From NCBI GenBank assembly GCA_021822385.1, contig JAKARC010000003.1, positions 11,651 to 75,650 on the forward strand: a stretch of DNA of 64,000 bases, read 5' to 3'. The position numbers were made by a program, and so were the translations under genes. Of the stretch, positions 10,323-19,673 are shown piece by piece. The notes under the pieces were generated by a model, which saw nothing but the letters and a program-made list of their open reading frames with translations, was not told the origin of the DNA and made no database searches. The stretch comes from Pseudomonadota bacterium (lineage in GTDB: Bacteria; Pseudomonadota; Gammaproteobacteria; Steroidobacterales; Steroidobacteraceae). The stretch's first letter is position 1, and the number at the start of each line of letters is the position of its first letter.

Positions 10323-10556
10323 TACCACACCCCGAACGGCATCGATCAGCAAAACCCCATATAAAAACAATCGGATGGTCGCGTTGCCGCGATCCATCCG
10401 GCGCGGATCGCAATATAACTTAAATCGGTTCGCAACCCCAAGCTGCCTCTGCGCAGGCACACCGGCCCGTGCGCTCGTGCAGGCGGATCTTTACTCATTC
10501 TGGCCCGGCAAACTGTGTCGTGCTTCCTAGACTGCTCATCCGCCGGAGCTCGCCTT

Positions 10557-11663
10557 TCACGTTTTGCCGGTGCGACGCGTGATGTCCGGGGTCGGGCTGC
10601 GCACATCGGCATTTTGCGCCCGGTGGCGCAGATAATGATCCATCAGGACGATCGCCAGCATGGCCTCGGCGATGGGCGTTGCGCGCAGCCCGACGCACGG
10701 GTCGTGCCGGCCTGTCGTGACGATGTCGGTGGCCCGGCCCTCGATGTCGATGGTCCGGCCGGGGATTTGAATGCTGGAGGTGGGCTTGAAGGTCAGGTGC
10801 GCCACCACGTCCTGTCCCGAGGATATTCCGCCGAGAATGCCGCCCGCGTGGTTGCTCGCAAAACCCTCCGGGGTCAGCTCGTCGCGATGCTCGCTGCCGC
10901 GCTGACACGCCGCGGCGGCGCCCGCTCCGATCTCGACCGCCTTGACGGCATTGATGCCCATCAGCGCCGCCGCGATATCGGCATCGAGACGTGCGAACAC
11001 CGGTTCGCCGAGCCCCGGGGGCACACCGCTCGCGGTAACCGTGACGCGTGCACCGATCGAGTCCCCGGCCTCACGCAGCTGCCAGATGAGCGCCTCGAGC
11101 GCGGCAATGCGGTCCGGATCGGGACAGAAGAAGGGATTCAGATAGGCGAAGTCCACATCACGCGGCTCGAGCACGAGCGTGCCGATCTGCGCCAGATAGC
11201 CGCGGATACGGATCCCGAGGCGGGTGGCGAGATATTTGCGCGCGATGGCACCGGCTGCCACGCGCATGACCGTCTCGCGCGCCGAGGAGCGTCCGCCGCC
11301 ACGATAGTCGCGCCGACCGTATTTCTGCTGGTATGTGTAATCGGCATGCCCCGGGCGGAAGCGATCCTTGATCTTGTCGTAATCGCGCGTGCGCGCGTCG
11401 GTATTCTCGATCAGCAGCCCGATCGGCGTGCCGGTGGTATGCCCCTCGAACACGCCCGAGAGAATGCGCACCTGATCGCCTTCGCGGCGCTGACTGACGA
11501 AATGCGAGGTGCCGGTGCGGCGCCGATCGATATCGGCTTGCAGATCCGCTTCGGTCAACGGCAGGCCTGGCGGACAGCCATCGACGATGCATCCGAGCGC
11601 CGGACCATGGCTCTCGCCGAATGTGGTGACCGCAAACAGCTTGCCGAAGGTGTTGCCCGACAT
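10557..11663 (-). CDS. aroC: Chorismate synthase
   Basis: AroC converts EPSP to chorismate using reduced FMN, the last step of the shikimate pathway. The 368-residue protein begins [20 protein letters not shown], the family's first signature. It also has [20 protein letters not shown] in the form [13 protein letters not shown], and the C-terminal [18 protein letters not shown]. The ATG at 11663 is clearly right; the long upstream in-frame extension is shadow coding from prmB. It lies 7 bases after prmB. Between it and fimV are 234 bases in which I see no gene. Confidence 0.98.
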   Translation of the reverse strand: MSGNTFGKLFAVTTFGESHGPALGCIVDGCPPGLPLTEADLQADIDRRRTGTSHFVSQRREGDQVRILSGVFEGHTTGTPIGLLIENTDARTRDYDKIKDRFRPGHADYTYQQKYGRRDYRGGGRSSARETVMRVAAGAIARKYLATRLGIRIRGYLAQIGTLVLEPRDVDFAYLNPFFCPDPDRIAALEALIWQLREAGDSIGARVTVTASGVPPGLGEPVFARLDADIAAALMGINAVKAVEIGAGAAAACQRGSEHRDELTPEGFASNHAGGILGGISSGQDVVAHLTFKPTSSIQIPGRTIDIEGRATDIVTTGRHDPCVGLRATPIAEAMLAIVLMDHYLRHRAQNADVRSPTPDITRRTGKT

Positions 11664-11670
11664 ACCGACT

Positions 11671-12651
11671 CTATGCTCTGCGCGCCGCGCGCTGATGGCG
11701 CGAGTGTACTCCGCGCGCGACCGGACGCGAGCGCGCCTCGCCGGCCGACGGCAACTGCTCGGCCGTGAGTAGGAACACGCCCCCGCCACCGCGCTCGAAC
11801 TGCAGCCACAGAAACGGCAGTGGGCCGAACGCGCGCCGCACCGCCGCCTCGGTGTAGCCGACTTCGACGATGAGCGCGCCGCCGGGCCGCAGATGCGCAC
11901 GCGCTTGCGCGAGCAACACTCGTACCGAATCGAGTCCGGCACGCCCGGACGCGAGCGCGAGCCGCGGCTCGTGCCGGTACTCCGGCGGCAATGCCGCGTA
12001 TTCGCGCGCGCCCACGTAGGGAGGGTTGGCGACGATCAGATCGTAGCGCTCGGTGCCGAGGGCACTGAAATGATCGGATTGCAGCAGACGGACACGCCGC
12101 TGCAGCCGGTGCCGACGCACATTGCGAGCGGCCACCTGCAGCGCATCCGCCGAAATGTCCAGCGCATCGACCCGCGCGCGGGGCAGCGCCTTGGCGCAGG
12201 CGATGGCGATGCAGCCGGAGCCCGTGCCGACGTCGAGCACGCGCCGGAGGGCGCGCGGGTCGAGCCAGGGCGCAAAGCCACGCTCGATCAGCTCCGCAAT
12301 CGGCGAGCGCGGGATCAGCACCCGTGCATCGACGTAAAACGGCAGGCCTGCGAACCAGGTCTGCCCGATCAGGTACGCCGCCGGAATACGTGCCTCGATG
12401 CGGCGGGTGATCAACTCATGCACGCGCCGCTGCCCAGGCGCGTCCACGCGCCGGTCGTACAGTCGCGGCGCATCGTGGGCCAGAGCAAGCGCGTGCAACA
12501 CCAAGGCGGCCGCCTCGTCGCGCGCATTGTCGGTGCCGTGGCCGAAGAACACCCCGGCGCGTCGCAAGCGCCGCGCATTCTGTTCGATCAGCGCGGCCAC
12601 CGTCACCGGCCCGTTCCGCCCCCTGGCGCCGCTGTGGGATACTGTGCGCAT
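11671..12651 (-). CDS. prmB: Ribosomal protein L3 N5-glutamine methyltransferase
   Basis: PrmB methylates a glutamine of ribosomal protein L3. The 326-residue SAM-dependent methyltransferase shows motif I ([15 protein letters not shown]), the catalytic NPPY motif ([13 protein letters not shown]) and the PrmB-specific stretch [16 protein letters not shown], which separates it from PrmC. The N-terminal helical domain contains [15 protein letters not shown] start it at the ATG at 12651. It is divergent from psd and followed by aroC, as in pseudomonads and xanthomonads. The C-terminal tail is arginine-rich and slightly longer than in E. coli. Confidence 0.93.
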   Translation of the reverse strand: MRTVSHSGARGRNGPVTVAALIEQNARRLRRAGVFFGHGTDNARDEAAALVLHALALAHDAPRLYDRRVDAPGQRRVHELITRRIEARIPAAYLIGQTWFAGLPFYVDARVLIPRSPIAELIERGFAPWLDPRALRRVLDVGTGSGCIAIACAKALPRARVDALDISADALQVAARNVRRHRLQRRVRLLQSDHFSALGTERYDLIVANPPYVGAREYAALPPEYRHEPRLALASGRAGLDSVRVLLAQARAHLRPGGALIVEVGYTEAAVRRAFGPLPFLWLQFERGGGGVFLLTAEQLPSAGEARSRPVARGVHSRHQRAARRA

Positions 12652-12800
12652 GTCCTCTCGCTGGTTCGCGCCCCTGGCGGGGCTCATCTTTCCGGTTGCC
12701 GCCGTGGCAGGGTACCGGCCAGCCGCCGCGCGGTACAGCCGCGCCGCGCGCCTGGCACGTTCCATCGCGCTCACGACGACCTGAGACGCGCACCCGCCCG

Positions 12801-13709
12801 ATGCCCCGCTTCGACGCCTCACAGACTCTGCGTGCCCGCCTGTTCGTACTGTTGCAGTACGTGCTCCCGCAACATCTGCTCTCGCGCCTGGTGATGCACC
12901 TGACCCGCAATCGCTGGGCACCCCTGCAACGCGCGCTGATCCGGACGTTCGTCCGCCGCTTCAGGCCACAGATGCATGAGGCGATCGAAAGCGATCCGCT
13001 GGGCTACCCGACATTCAATGCCTTCTTCACCCGCGGCCTGCGTCCGGGAGCGCGTCCGGCGCCAACGGACCCGCTTGCGTTCGCCGCCCCGGTGGACGGC
13101 GCGATCAGTCAGATCGGGCGGCTCGATGCCGGACGCATCGTGCAGGCCAAGGGCCACGATTACAGCCTCGAGGCGCTGCTCGCCGCCGGCTCGCCCTGGC
13201 CGGCACGGTTCGCCGGCGGATCCTTCGCCACAGTGTACCTGGCGCCGAGCGACTACCACCGTGTCCACATGCCGCTCGCGGGCACGCTGCGCGCGGCATG
13301 GGTCGTGCCCGGGTCGCTGTTCAGCGTCAATGCCGCCACCGCTGCGGCTGTGCCCGGACTGTTCGCCCGCAACGAGCGGCTGGTGCTGATGTTCGCCGAC
13401 GGCACACTCGAGTGGTCGCTGATCCTGGTCGGGGCGCTGTTCGTGGGCAGCTTCACGACCGTCTGGCACGGCGATGTGCGCGTGCACGGCCGGCGGCGCG
13501 TGTGCGAGCTGCCGATGACATCCGCGCACGCCCCGCTGCACCTCGCGCGAGGCGCCGAACTCGGGCGGTTCAACATGGGCTCGACGGTGATTGCGCTGCT
13601 CCCGGCCGAATCGCTCGACTGGCGAGCCGACCTCGGTCCGAGTCAGGCCGTCCGCGTGGGGCAGACGCTCGGCAGGCTGCGCGCAGGACAGATCGGGGAA
13701 CCCCGCTGA
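12801..13709 (+). CDS. psd: Phosphatidylserine decarboxylase proenzyme
   Basis: Psd decarboxylates phosphatidylserine to phosphatidylethanolamine at the inner membrane. The 302-residue proenzyme shows the conserved YLAPSDYHRVHMP histidine region, and near the C terminus the self-cleavage site FNMGSTVIALLP. There the Gly-Ser bond is cut and Ser becomes the pyruvoyl group; enteric enzymes have LGST, so the Leu-to-Met change is conservative. The ATG at 12801 matches homologues (MPRFDASQTLRARL). The stop overlaps the epmA start (TGATG). Confidence 0.95.
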   Translation: MPRFDASQTLRARLFVLLQYVLPQHLLSRLVMHLTRNRWAPLQRALIRTFVRRFRPQMHEAIESDPLGYPTFNAFFTRGLRPGARPAPTDPLAFAAPVDGAISQIGRLDAGRIVQAKGHDYSLEALLAAGSPWPARFAGGSFATVYLAPSDYHRVHMPLAGTLRAAWVVPGSLFSVNAATAAAVPGLFARNERLVLMFADGTLEWSLILVGALFVGSFTTVWHGDVRVHGRRRVCELPMTSAHAPLHLARGAELGRFNMGSTVIALLPAESLDWRADLGPSQAVRVGQTLGRLRAGQIGEPR

Positions 13710-14683
13710 TGCGCGCGTCCACGGCACCAGATTGGCGCGCAAGCGCATCGCTCGCAACGCTGCAACGGCGCGCGCAGTTGCTGGCGGCGACGCGGCAGTT
13801 CTTCGCCGCGCGCGCTGTGCTCGAGGTGGACACACCCATGGTGATCAACGCGCCGGTCAGCGACGTGCATCTGCACTCGGCGCGGGTGACCTTCGCGAAC
13901 GACACCGACGCATTCTACCTGCACACCTCGCCGGAGTACGCGATGAAGCGGCTGCTCGCCGACGGCACGGGCGACATCTATCAAATCTGTCACGTCGTGC
14001 GCGCGCGCGAGCGCGGCCGTCTGCACAATCCGGAATTCACGCTCGTCGAGTGGTATCGGCTCGGATGGGACCTCAATGCTCTGATCGAGGAGGTCGATGC
14101 GCTGGTGCGCGTTCTGCTCGGCCCGCGCGCCCCCGCTCGGCCACTGCAGCGGATCAGCTACCAGCAGGCGTTTCTCGAGCATGTTGCGCTCGATCCTTTC
14201 ACCGCCACGCATGCCGAACTCACCGCAGCGGCCCGCGCCGCCGGTTTCGCCGGCGCCGCAGCCGAGCGCGACGAGCTGCTGGAACTGCTCATGAGCCTGC
14301 GCGTCGGGCCCAAACTCGGCCGCACCGCACTGACGTTCGTCCACGGCTATCCGGCCAGTCAGGCCGCGCTTGCCCGGCTCGATCCGGCCGACCCACGCAC
14401 CGCGCTGCGCTTCGAGCTGTACTGCGAGGGCGTGGAACTTGCCAATGGCTTTCATGAGCTCGGCGACGCCGCCGAGCAGCGCGCGCGTTTCGAGCGCGAT
14501 CTCACGGCGCGGCGGCGACTCGGCCTCGGTGCCACCGCGCTCGATGAGCGCCTGCTGGCGGCCCTCGCTGCCGGACTGCCCGAGTGTTGTGGCGTCGCGC
14601 TCGGATTCGACCGTACCGTCATGCTGGCCATCGGCGCCGACAGCATCGATGCGGCCCTGGCATTCCCCCTGGAACGGGCATAA
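13709..14683 (+). CDS. epmA: EF-P beta-lysine ligase EpmA
   Basis: EpmA attaches (R)-beta-lysine to the acceptor lysine of elongation factor P. The 324-residue protein is a class II lysyl-tRNA-synthetase paralogue without the anticodon-binding domain. Visible motifs are VLEVDTPMVINAPVSDVHL (motif 1), YLHTSPEYAMKRLLA and ICHVVRARERGRLHNPEFTL (motif 2), and GVALGFDRTVMLAIG (motif 3). It is coupled to psd by a TGATG overlap, a pairing known in other gammaproteobacteria. Its substrate EF-P and the aminomutase EpmB lie within 1.2 kb. Confidence 0.95.
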   Translation: MRASTAPDWRASASLATLQRRAQLLAATRQFFAARAVLEVDTPMVINAPVSDVHLHSARVTFANDTDAFYLHTSPEYAMKRLLADGTGDIYQICHVVRARERGRLHNPEFTLVEWYRLGWDLNALIEEVDALVRVLLGPRAPARPLQRISYQQAFLEHVALDPFTATHAELTAAARAAGFAGAAAERDELLELLMSLRVGPKLGRTALTFVHGYPASQAALARLDPADPRTALRFELYCEGVELANGFHELGDAAEQRARFERDLTARRRLGLGATALDERLLAALAAGLPECCGVALGFDRTVMLAIGADSIDAALAFPLERA

Positions 14684-14699
14684 ACCCCGGGAGTCGAGC

Positions 14700-15206
14700 A
14701 TGTATGACGCCAGCGCACCGTTCGACTTTCACACCCCGGAGAGCGGCTACGCGCAGCTTGCCGCGGCCCTCGGCGCCCTGCTCGCCGATGAGCGCGATCC
14801 GATCGCCAACGCGGCCAACACCGCGGCGCTGCTGTTCGCCGCGATACCGGACATCAACTGGGTGGGATTTTATTTTCTCCGCGGCCGGGAGCTGGTGGTC
14901 GGACCGTTTCAGGGCAAACCGGCCTGCGTGCGCATTCCACTCGGCCGCGGCGTGTGCGGGGCGGCCGCGCAGGAGCGTGCCACGCTCATCGTGCCGGACG
15001 TACGGGACTTCGCCGGCCATATTGCCTGCGACGCCGCCTCGCGCTCCGAGCTGGTCGTCCCGCTGCTGCGCGCGCAGCATCTCATCGGCGTCCTCGACCT
15101 TGACAGTCCGCGGCCTGGGCGATTCACTGAGCTTGACGCGCGCGCCCTCGAACGCATCGCCGCAGCGTATCTCGACGCCAGCGACTTCGCCCCGGCAGCG
15201 GGCTGA
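14700..15206 (+). CDS. msrC: Free methionine-(R)-sulfoxide reductase (GAF domain)
   Basis: The product is predicted to reduce free Met-R-sulfoxide. It is a single GAF domain of 168 residues. All three cysteines important in the E. coli enzyme are present: ACVRIP, GRGVCGAA and HIACDAAS. The aromatic pocket segment INWVGFYFL is also conserved. It begins 16 bases after epmA with a GGGAG ribosome-binding site, so it is likely co-transcribed with psd-epmA, and it converges on efp. Confidence 0.93.
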   Translation: MYDASAPFDFHTPESGYAQLAAALGALLADERDPIANAANTAALLFAAIPDINWVGFYFLRGRELVVGPFQGKPACVRIPLGRGVCGAAAQERATLIVPDVRDFAGHIACDAASRSELVVPLLRAQHLIGVLDLDSPRPGRFTELDARALERIAAAYLDASDFAPAAG

Positions 15207-15234
15207 GGGCAGGCCGACGGCGCGGCCACAGTGA

Positions 15235-15804
15235 CTACTGCTTGGCCCGCGAGACGTACTGACCGGTGCGGGTGTCGATGCGGATCACCTCGCCCTGATC
15301 AATGAACAGTGGCACCCGGACCACCGCCCCGGTCTCGAGCTTGGCCGGCTTTTGACCGCCGGTGGCGGTGTCTCCCCGCAGCCCCGGGTCGGTCTCGACG
15401 ATGGTCAGCTCCACATGCGCCGGCGGGGTGACCACGAGCGGCTGTCCGTTCCAGAGCGTCACGATGCAGGTGATGCCGTCCTTTAGCCACTGTGCGTTCT
15501 CGCCGATGGCCGCTTTCCCGGCGGTGTACTGCTCGAAGCTGTCCGGCACCATGAAGTGCCAGAAGTCCCCGTCCTGATAGAGATACTGCATCTCCGTATC
15601 GACGACATCGGCCGCTTCCAGCGAGTCGCCCGACTTGAACGTCTTTTCGATCGTCCGGCCGGTCTTGAGATTGCGGACCTTGATGCGATTGAAGGCCTGC
15701 CCTTTGCCGGGCTTGACGAACTCGTTGTCGAGAACGACGTACGGGTCGTTGTCGAGCAGCACTTTCAGACCCGAACGGATTTCCGCGGTGGTGTAGCTGG
15801 CCAT
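15235..15804 (-). CDS. efp: Elongation factor P
   Basis: EF-P relieves ribosome stalling at polyproline. The 189-residue protein has the three-domain length of the family. Lys34 in the loop [10 protein letters not shown] is the expected beta-lysylation site, consistent with epmA and epmB next door. The C-terminal signature [26 protein letters not shown] is intact. The ATG at 15804 has a purine-rich GAGAAAGAA leader. It is divergent from epmB with 57 bases between them. Confidence 0.98.
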   Translation of the reverse strand: MASYTTAEIRSGLKVLLDNDPYVVLDNEFVKPGKGQAFNRIKVRNLKTGRTIEKTFKSGDSLEAADVVDTEMQYLYQDGDFWHFMVPDSFEQYTAGKAAIGENAQWLKDGITCIVTLWNGQPLVVTPPAHVELTIVETDPGLRGDTATGGQKPAKLETGAVVRVPLFIDQGEVIRIDTRTGQYVSRAKQ

Positions 15805-15861
15805 TTCTTTCTCGCGGCCGCAGCGGCACAATGCGCGGCCTCTCCGACTGAAGGGCCGCGT

Positions 15862-16881
15862 ATGATAACGGCATCGGTGCCGCCCCGCCAGATGAGCGCA
15901 CCATGGCAGCGGGAGCTCGCCGCAGCCATCACCCGGCCGGCCGAGCTCGCCGAGGCGTTGGGACTGCCGCTTGAAGCTTTTGGGTACGCCCCGAGTGCGT
16001 TCCCGTTGCGCGTGCCGCGCAGCTTCGTTGCACGCATGCGTCGCGGCGACCCGCATGACCCGCTGCTGCGTCAGGTCCTGCCGGGGGCCGCGGAACTGAT
16101 CGACGCACCGGGGTATGACAGCGACCCGCTCGGGGAGCAGACCGCGCAGCGCGCGCCGGCGCTGCTGCAGAAGTACCGGGGCCGCGCACTGCTGATCACG
16201 ACCGAAACCTGTGCCGTGCACTGCCGCTATTGCTTTCGCCGGGAATTCCCCTATGCGCGACACCACGGTGATGGGGAACGCTGGGGCGAGGCGCTCGCGG
16301 CCATTGCCGCCGACGCTTCGATCGAGGAGGTCATTCTGAGCGGCGGGGATCCCCTGGCGCTCGGCACCACTCGCCTGCAAGCGCTCGGGCAGCGCCTGCT
16401 CGGGATCGCGCATCTGCGCCGTGTCAGGATCCACACCCGCATGCCCGTCGTGCTGCCCGCGCGCGTCGATGCGCAACTGCTGCACTGGGTGCGCACGTTT
16501 ACGCTGCCGATGGTCATCGTGCTGCATGCCAATCATCCCGCGGAAATCGACGCCGACGTGCAGTCCGCGTGCGCGGCGCTGCGCGCCGCCGGCGCGACGC
16601 TGCTCAACCAAACCGTGCTGCTCGCGGGAATCAACGCCGACGCGACGGTGCTGGCGCAGCTCTCGACGCGGCTGTTCGAAGCCGGTGTTCTACCCTACTA
16701 CCTGCACGCGCTCGATCCGGTGCGCGGCGCGGCCCACTTCGCGGTGCCGGACGAGCAGGCACGCCGGCTGGCCGGCGCACTCGCCGCGCGCCTGCCGGGC
16801 TATCTGGTCCCGCGCCTGGTGCGCGAAATTCCCGGTGCCACTGCCAAGACTGCGCTGACACCACTGCTCGACGGCGCATAA
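15862..16881 (+). CDS. epmB: EF-P (R)-beta-lysine-producing 2,3-aminomutase EpmB
   Basis: EpmB is a radical-SAM, PLP-dependent lysine 2,3-aminomutase that makes (R)-beta-lysine for EF-P. The 339-residue protein has the cluster motif [11 protein letters not shown] (CxxxCxxC) around residue 115, the SGGDPLAL motif, and [12 protein letters not shown]. It is shorter than clostridial lysine 2,3-aminomutases, as expected for EpmB. The start could be the ATG at 15862 or 15892. Divergent placement to efp supports the assignment. Confidence 0.95.
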   Translation: MITASVPPRQMSAPWQRELAAAITRPAELAEALGLPLEAFGYAPSAFPLRVPRSFVARMRRGDPHDPLLRQVLPGAAELIDAPGYDSDPLGEQTAQRAPALLQKYRGRALLITTETCAVHCRYCFRREFPYARHHGDGERWGEALAAIAADASIEEVILSGGDPLALGTTRLQALGQRLLGIAHLRRVRIHTRMPVVLPARVDAQLLHWVRTFTLPMVIVLHANHPAEIDADVQSACAALRAAGATLLNQTVLLAGINADATVLAQLSTRLFEAGVLPYYLHALDPVRGAAHFAVPDEQARRLAGALAARLPGYLVPRLVREIPGATAKTALTPLLDGA

Positions 16882-16989
16882 TTCCCGCACCTGTGCGCAA
16901 GCGCACACAATCGGCACCGCGAACGCGAGTGCCGGCCCGTTAGAATCGGGCGGTCCTACCGCACCGGTCTACTTCGGGAGACGACAGAG

Positions 16990-19035
16990 TTGACTGAGCA
17001 CAAGGTTCCGCTGGTCGTTCGCACCGGGTCCGAGAGCACTGTCGCGACCCTCACCACCGTCCTCGAGAGCGCTGGCGTGCCCGTGCTGTGCACCCGGGTC
17101 GCTGCGATCGAGACTTTGCAGGAGGTGCTCGGCCGGATCAAACCGGAGCTGCTGATCGACTGTCTCGAGCCGCACCACGACAGCGCCCCCATCGCCACGC
17201 TGCGCGACCAGGTGGCTCCGTGGTTGCCCATTCTGGCGCTCGCCGAGCACCTCGATGAGGCGGCGATCGCCGCTGCGATGCGCACCGGCGCGCGCGATGC
17301 AATCTCCCTCGGCAATCCGGGTCGGCTGGCCGCCGTCGTGCGCCGCGAACTGCGCAGCGCGCGGCTTGAGCAAGCGCTGCAATCGACCGTCCTGTCCGCG
17401 CATGCGGCCCGTGACCCGCTGCTTGCGCTGCTCGACCGGCCGGCCGATGCCATCATCCACGTGCAGGAGGGCATTGTCGTCGATGCCAACCCGGCGTGGC
17501 TCGCACTGTTCGGTCCCGATCATTCGGTCGTGGGCCAGCCGGTGATGGACTTGTTCGACGAGCCGTCGCGTCCGGCGCTCAAGGGTGCACTGTCCGCCTG
17601 TCTGCAGGGACGCTGGAGCGGTCATGAACTGCGCGCCGGCGCGCTCGCGCCCACCGGCGGAGTCGTGACGGCCGACATCACGCTGACACTCGGGGAGCAC
17701 GACGGTCAGCCCTGCGTGCAGCTGATCCTGCCGGCGCAGCGACGCGACGAGCACAAGCTGCTCGAGGATCTGGAGGAACTCTGTCACCGGGATCAGAGCA
17801 CCGGGCTGCTGCATCGGCGCGATCTGCTGCCCGCCCTGCGCGCGCGCCTGGCTGTGGCAAGCCCCGGCGGCGTCCGATGGCTCGCGTTGATCAAGCTCGA
17901 TCGGTTCACCGAGGCCGAGCGGCGGGTGGGCGCCACCGCGAGCGAGCAGTTGCTGACGGAATTTGCCACGCAGCTGCGCGAGACGCTGCATCCGAATGAA
18001 GTCGCCGGCCGATTCGGCGGCGTACGCTTTCTCGTTCTCCTCGAGCGTGGCAATCCGAACGACGTGCAGGCGTGGTCAAGACAACTGGTTGAGCAGTGCG
18101 CCCGGCGCGCCGTGCGCGTCGGCACGCATGAGGTGACTATGACCTGCACCGTGGGCCTCGCCCCGGTGGCCAGCAACCCGGACACACTCGATGCGGCCAT
18201 TGCCGCCGCCGCCGATGCCTACGCCCGCGGCACGCACCTCGGCGGCAATCAGACCGTCAGCGCGGGCGCCGCCCCGATCACGCCCTATGACGAGTCCTGG
18301 GTCAAGCAGATCAAAAGCGCACTGCTCGAGAACCGGTTTCGGCTGGCGACGCAGCCGGTGGCGAGCCTGCAGGGCGGCGACGTGAACATGTTCGATGTCC
18401 TGCTGCGCATGATCGACGGGCGCGGCAAGGAGGTCCTGCCGGTCGAATTCCTCGCCGCGGCCGAGCGTAACGATCTGCTGAAGAACATCGATCGCTGGGT
18501 CGTGGGCGCCGCGCTGTCCCTGGCGGCCCAGCGCCGTCCGGGCTGTCTGTTCGTGCGGCTTTCGGCCGACACGGTGCGTGATGCGACGTTCGTCACCTGG
18601 CTGAGCGGGCATCTGCGTTCGGCGCGCGCCGACCCGCGCAGCGTCTGTTTCCAGGTGACCGAAGCGATCGCGGTGCAAAACGCGCAGACCCGTGCGCTCG
18701 CCGGCAAGCTGCGCCAATGGGGCTTTCGCTTTGCGCTCGAAAGCTTCGGCTCGGCAGCCAACGCTTTCACGCTGATCGAATCACTGCCACTCGATTACGT
18801 GAAGATTGACGGCGCGCTGGTGCAGAGCTTGGCGCGCAACCAGGACCTGCAGCATCACGTACGCACGCTGGCCGAAGAGGCCGCCAAGCGCGGCATCCAG
18901 ACCATTGCGGAGCGCGTTGAGGATGCCACCACCATGGCGGTGCTGTGGCAGCTCGGCATCGAGTACATCCAGGGTTATTTCGTCAACGCACCCGAGGAAG
19001 TCGTACTGCAGGCCGGCGCGTCGCGACCGCGCTAG
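16990..19035 (+). CDS. FimX-like c-di-GMP effector (REC-like/PAS/degenerate GGDEF/degenerate EAL)
   Basis: The 681-residue protein starts at a TTG (16990) preceded by GGGAG. Domains in order: receiver-like (about 1-125, no acidic pair near the N terminus), PAS (about 145-250), GGDEF (about 260-425) and EAL (about 440-675). The GGDEF site reads GGVRF (343-347) and the EAL triad reads FDV (468-470). The DDFG metal motif is ESFG (584-587), so both enzymatic sites look dead. The ligand-contact type motif RLATQP (451-456) and VKIDG remain, as in FimX, which binds c-di-GMP without hydrolysing it. Length and domain order match FimX (about 690 residues). It is probably a type IV pilus regulator; orthology is inferred. 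Confidence 0.8.
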   Translation: MTEHKVPLVVRTGSESTVATLTTVLESAGVPVLCTRVAAIETLQEVLGRIKPELLIDCLEPHHDSAPIATLRDQVAPWLPILALAEHLDEAAIAAAMRTGARDAISLGNPGRLAAVVRRELRSARLEQALQSTVLSAHAARDPLLALLDRPADAIIHVQEGIVVDANPAWLALFGPDHSVVGQPVMDLFDEPSRPALKGALSACLQGRWSGHELRAGALAPTGGVVTADITLTLGEHDGQPCVQLILPAQRRDEHKLLEDLEELCHRDQSTGLLHRRDLLPALRARLAVASPGGVRWLALIKLDRFTEAERRVGATASEQLLTEFATQLRETLHPNEVAGRFGGVRFLVLLERGNPNDVQAWSRQLVEQCARRAVRVGTHEVTMTCTVGLAPVASNPDTLDAAIAAAADAYARGTHLGGNQTVSAGAAPITPYDESWVKQIKSALLENRFRLATQPVASLQGGDVNMFDVLLRMIDGRGKEVLPVEFLAAAERNDLLKNIDRWVVGAALSLAAQRRPGCLFVRLSADTVRDATFVTWLSGHLRSARADPRSVCFQVTEAIAVQNAQTRALAGKLRQWGFRFALESFGSAANAFTLIESLPLDYVKIDGALVQSLARNQDLQHHVRTLAEEAAKRGIQTIAERVEDATTMAVLWQLGIEYIQGYFVNAPEEVVLQAGASRPR

Positions 19036-19285
19036 CGTTTCACCGCTGCGTGGGGTAGGCCAAGGATAACCGGGTGATTTCTATAAGGACGAACCCCCGA
19101 AGGGATCTGCACCACGGCCACTTGCAGTTCCGGCATGCGCATAACGACCTGATTGGCCGTCATCGACGGCCTGTCCTGAGTCAAAATCGAGGTCGATTCG
19201 GCGAAGTCGGTCGCGGTAGCCCCATTGATCTTCGGTCTCAGATGACCAAGCTTCAGGGATCATCTGATTCCGCTACGAACCCGCC
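19036..19285. other. Intergenic, left edge of accessory insert, no gene seen
   Basis: This 250-base stretch follows the stop of the FimX-like gene. I see no convincing gene on either strand. Short open frames on the minus strand lack recognisable motifs and a ribosome-binding site. Composition is less GC-rich than the flanking core genes. It may hold the left boundary of the insert; I found no clear attachment site or flanking direct repeat by eye. Confidence 0.5.
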
Positions 19286-19673
19286 ATGATTCTTGTCTCG
19301 CCGGAGCAGATCGCAACGGTCATGACGTTGCCCGTGATCCCTCACTCGATCGCCGAGCGTGATGAACTCCTCGCGACAGACCTGCCGAAGACGGCCCTCC
19401 GGGAAAGCCTCGAGAGGGCGTGTGGTTCTACCAAACAACGGCAGCGTTTGCTTTACCGGATCGTACCTGAGGCGACGTTTAAGCGCAGGCGGGACTTGAC
19501 GCCGGAGGAGTCGGCCAAGACCGAGCGTCTCGCGCGTCTTTCTGAACGCGCCCCACGCCATGCTCCAAGGGCGTACATCGCTCGAGGTGTCCCGCACCGA
19601 AATTGGTGCCCGGCGCGTCGCGGAGTTGCTCTGGCGCTTGCACTACGGCATCGCAGCCGGATCACCAAAGCGC
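19286..19673 (+). pseudogene. Xre/MbcA/ParS-type antitoxin relic (frameshift plus internal deletion)
   Basis: The frame starting at 19286 encodes the N-terminal part of a RES-partner antitoxin: LPKTALRESLERACG, then VPEATFKRRRDLTPEESAKTERLAR. At about 19536-19541 the homology moves to another frame, which reads FLNAPHAMLQGRTSLEVSRTEIGARR and LLWRLHYGIAA, the normal C-terminal toxin-binding segment. The roughly 15 residues expected between TERLARV and FLNAPH are missing. A deletion not divisible by three therefore both removed them and shifted the frame. No stop separates the remnant from the RES toxin frame that follows. Family assignment rests on remembered family patterns, not a search. Confidence 0.75.

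Noticed and set aside
12650..12784. A 44-codon plus-strand frame between prmB and psd with a hydrophobic start
   Set aside because: It overlaps the prmB start codon, has no clear ribosome-binding site and no relatives I recognise.
15207..15234. GGCCG/CGGCC stem between convergent msrC and efp as a bidirectional terminator
   Set aside because: The stem is only five pairs and has no T-run on either side; in this GC content it is expected by chance.
19081..19263. A 60-codon minus-strand frame at the left edge of the accessory insert
   Set aside because: No motif, poor start context and glycine/aspartate-rich composition. Not enough to call a gene.
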